Source: JBHIBA01 sp046758845 (lineage in GTDB: Bacteria; UBA8248; JACPRG01; G963555815). From it: DNA of 5,421 nucleotides. Both the position numbers and the translations under genes were made by a program. The stretch spans positions 1-5,421 of the forward strand of contig JBHIBA010000314.1 in assembly GCA_046758845.1 (NCBI GenBank). The letters are read 5' to 3'. Under the pieces are notes generated by a model that was not told where the DNA came from, did no database searches, and was given only the letters and a program-made list of their open reading frames with translations. Below, one piece after another: positions 5,327 to 5,421 of the stretch (position 1 is its first letter; every line of letters starts with the position of its first letter).

Positions 5327-5348
5327 AAAAAAGCCCCCCTGGAGCCTT
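5327..5348 (-). terminator. Intrinsic terminator for the minus-strand gene at the right edge
   Basis: On the minus strand, AAGGCTCC is followed by AGG and then GGGGC running into six T residues (5332-5327). The stem GCTCC/GGGGC includes one G-U pair and can extend by G-U and A-U pairs into the T-run. It starts a few bases after the TGA stop of the minus-strand gene (5351-5353), which supports that gene being real. Confidence 0.6.
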
Positions 5349-5350
5349 CT

Positions 5351-5421
5351 TCACCGGATGGGCCGGATGAAGCCGGTCTCCCTATCGATGCGGAGCCGGT
5401 CCACGAGCGAGCCCTCTTTCG
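5351..5421 (-). CDS. C-terminal 22 codons of an unidentified minus-strand gene
   Basis: The minus strand has an open frame from the window edge to TGA at 5353-5351. It encodes 22 residues that include SLVDRLRIDRETGFIRPIR. The alternation of acidic and basic residues, the GC-rich third positions and the terminator placed immediately after make it look like a genuine protein end. I do not recognise the family from so short a tail. It is convergent with the S23-like gene. The remainder lies beyond the window. Confidence 0.55.
   Translation of the reverse strand, partial: KEGSLVDRLRIDRETGFIRPIR

Noticed and set aside
4638..5354. Long minus-strand open frame across the S23-like gene and the right spacer
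   Set aside because: It runs antisense through a well-recognised gene and the repeats, and its GTG start lies in the minus-strand terminator. The part from about 5160 to 5350 has two Cys pairs but weaker codon bias than the real genes, so I do not support it as coding.

Overview
The window (5,421 bases, GC-rich, roughly 60% or more by eye, with third codon positions mostly G or C) looks like ordinary chromosome from an uncultured high-GC bacterium. I cannot name a lineage. The closest family resemblance I can recall for the last metabolic enzyme is to archaeal-type glyoxylate reductases, which also occur widely in bacteria. There are no rRNA, tRNA, phage or CRISPR features.

Left part (1-2151). 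After a palindromic intergenic repeat (1-52) comes a two-domain cysteine hydrolase of the isochorismatase/nicotinamidase fold (95-1261). Its second half keeps the full Asp-Lys-Cys triad; its first half has lost the catalytic cysteine. A 143-base spacer with a possible promoter leads to a maleate isomerase/Asp-Glu racemase-family enzyme with two active-site cysteines (1405-2112), closed by a clear intrinsic terminator (2120-2151). An amidase of this fold beside a maleate isomerase recalls the maleamate to maleate to fumarate end of nicotinate degradation, but none of the earlier pathway genes is in view.

Middle (2228-4402). A class I/II PLP aminotransferase and a D-2-hydroxyacid dehydrogenase (glyoxylate reductase type) lie 21 bases apart on the same strand and probably form one operon. 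Together they could interconvert amino acid, 2-oxo acid and 2-hydroxy acid.

Right part (4402-5421). Directly at the dehydrogenase stop codon begins a compact 735-base element. It consists of a tandem array with a nested grammar (a 13-base head plus three or four 7-base units), a short inverted copy, a gene for a four-helix-bundle protein of the 23S rRNA intervening-sequence (S23/Avd-like) family, and an inverted terminal copy of the array that supplies the gene's stop codon. It looks like a small mobile or domesticated repeat element and is the most unusual part of the window. Beyond it lies a hairpin-rich spacer with a perfect 13-base inverted repeat enclosing nested hairpins. Last are a minus-strand terminator and the final 22 codons of an unidentified minus-strand gene.
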